Shown piece by piece: positions 13,419-13,543 of a stretch of 13,543 bases of DNA. The DNA comes from Taishania sp. (GTDB lineage Bacteria; Bacteroidota; Bacteroidia; Flavobacteriales_D; Crocinitomicaceae). The translations under genes were made by a program, and so were the position numbers. The stretch is taken from positions 1-13,543 of the forward strand of contig JASLGM010000004.1 of NCBI GenBank assembly GCA_030150045.1. Reading direction: 5' to 3'. The notes beneath the pieces were generated by a model that made no database searches, was not told the origin of the DNA, and saw only the letters and a program-made list of their open reading frames with translations. How positions within the stretch are numbered: position 1 is the stretch's first letter; each line of letters starts with the position of its first letter.

Positions 13419-13543
13419 TTATTGTGCCAAAAGTGATTCATAATCAGGATTGGCAGGTTTCATTTTCTGAAAAAATGTTAATCTGAATTTACGCATATTG
13501 CGATGAAGAGAAGTCGAGGGTTTTATTGCAAATCTGGATTTGT
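13419..13543 (-). CDS. C-terminal 40 residues of an unidentified protein (partial)
   Basis: The - strand frame is open from the window edge to a TAA at 13421-13419. The 40 visible residues include IKPSTSLHRNMRKFRLTFF and end MKPANPDYESLLAQ. The composition is basic and ordinary for a cytoplasmic C-terminus, and the frame is followed by a hairpin terminator at the expected distance, which supports it as a true gene end. No family is recognised from this fragment, and a shorter coincidence cannot be excluded. Confidence 0.5.
   Translation of the reverse strand, partial: KSRFAIKPSTSLHRNMRKFRLTFFQKMKPANPDYESLLAQ

Noticed and set aside
13384..13440. 18-residue + strand frame starting ATGAAAACTAAC
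   Set aside because: It is very short, lies antisense to the partial gene at the right edge, and has no promoter box or recognisable sequence.

Overview
The window looks like a chromosomal segment of an AT-rich member of the Bacteroidota, most likely order Flavobacteriales. Five signs point there: two secreted proteins with C-terminal type IX secretion (T9SS) sorting domains, a GEVED-domain protein, a TonB-dependent receptor, promoter sequences of the Bacteroidetes form TAnnTTTG, and starts that mostly lack a Shine-Dalgarno. Placement below the order is a guess.

Layout. Bases 1-139 are the right end of an IS3-family insertion sequence: the transposase C-terminus plus a putative terminal inverted repeat. 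It abuts a tandem array (140-850) of a 270-bp non-coding unit, made of a 170-nt hairpin-rich core and a 100-nt spacer that carries an intrinsic terminator. A separate structured element (918-1004) follows. Next is a compact + strand operon: a YbjQ/UPF0145 protein, a 47-aa single-pass membrane protein at 1406-1549, and a GNAT acetyltransferase. A GC-rich structured intergenic region (2150-2261) separates it from a long - strand block. Read in transcription order, that block holds a TonB-dependent receptor (7606-9468), a GEVED/T9SS protein (5848-7383), a VOC/PhnB-like protein, a SanA/YdcF-like protein, a DUF1697 protein and a T9SS surface protein with a duplicated N-terminal domain.

The TonB receptor is transcribed divergently from a MocR-type regulator (GntR DNA-binding head, PLP-binding aminotransferase-like body) at 9564-11060. 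The two share only 95 bp. A perfect 12-bp direct repeat lies over the start of the regulator, and there is no room for a cobalamin riboswitch, so the regulator is the natural candidate to control the receptor. Converging on the regulator is a second - strand operon: a SCO1/SenC-family lipoprotein, a small cysteine-rich membrane protein, and an AraC-family regulator. Its content suggests copper or thiol handling for a respiratory oxidase.

The right end (13017-13543) holds a second copy of the 918-1004 type element in - orientation, a 13-bp perfect hairpin terminator, and the last 40 codons of an unidentified - strand gene. The most unusual content is the set of structured non-coding elements: two diverged copies whose hairpins are kept while their sequences change, and a 270-bp tandem array that shares short sequence blocks with them.
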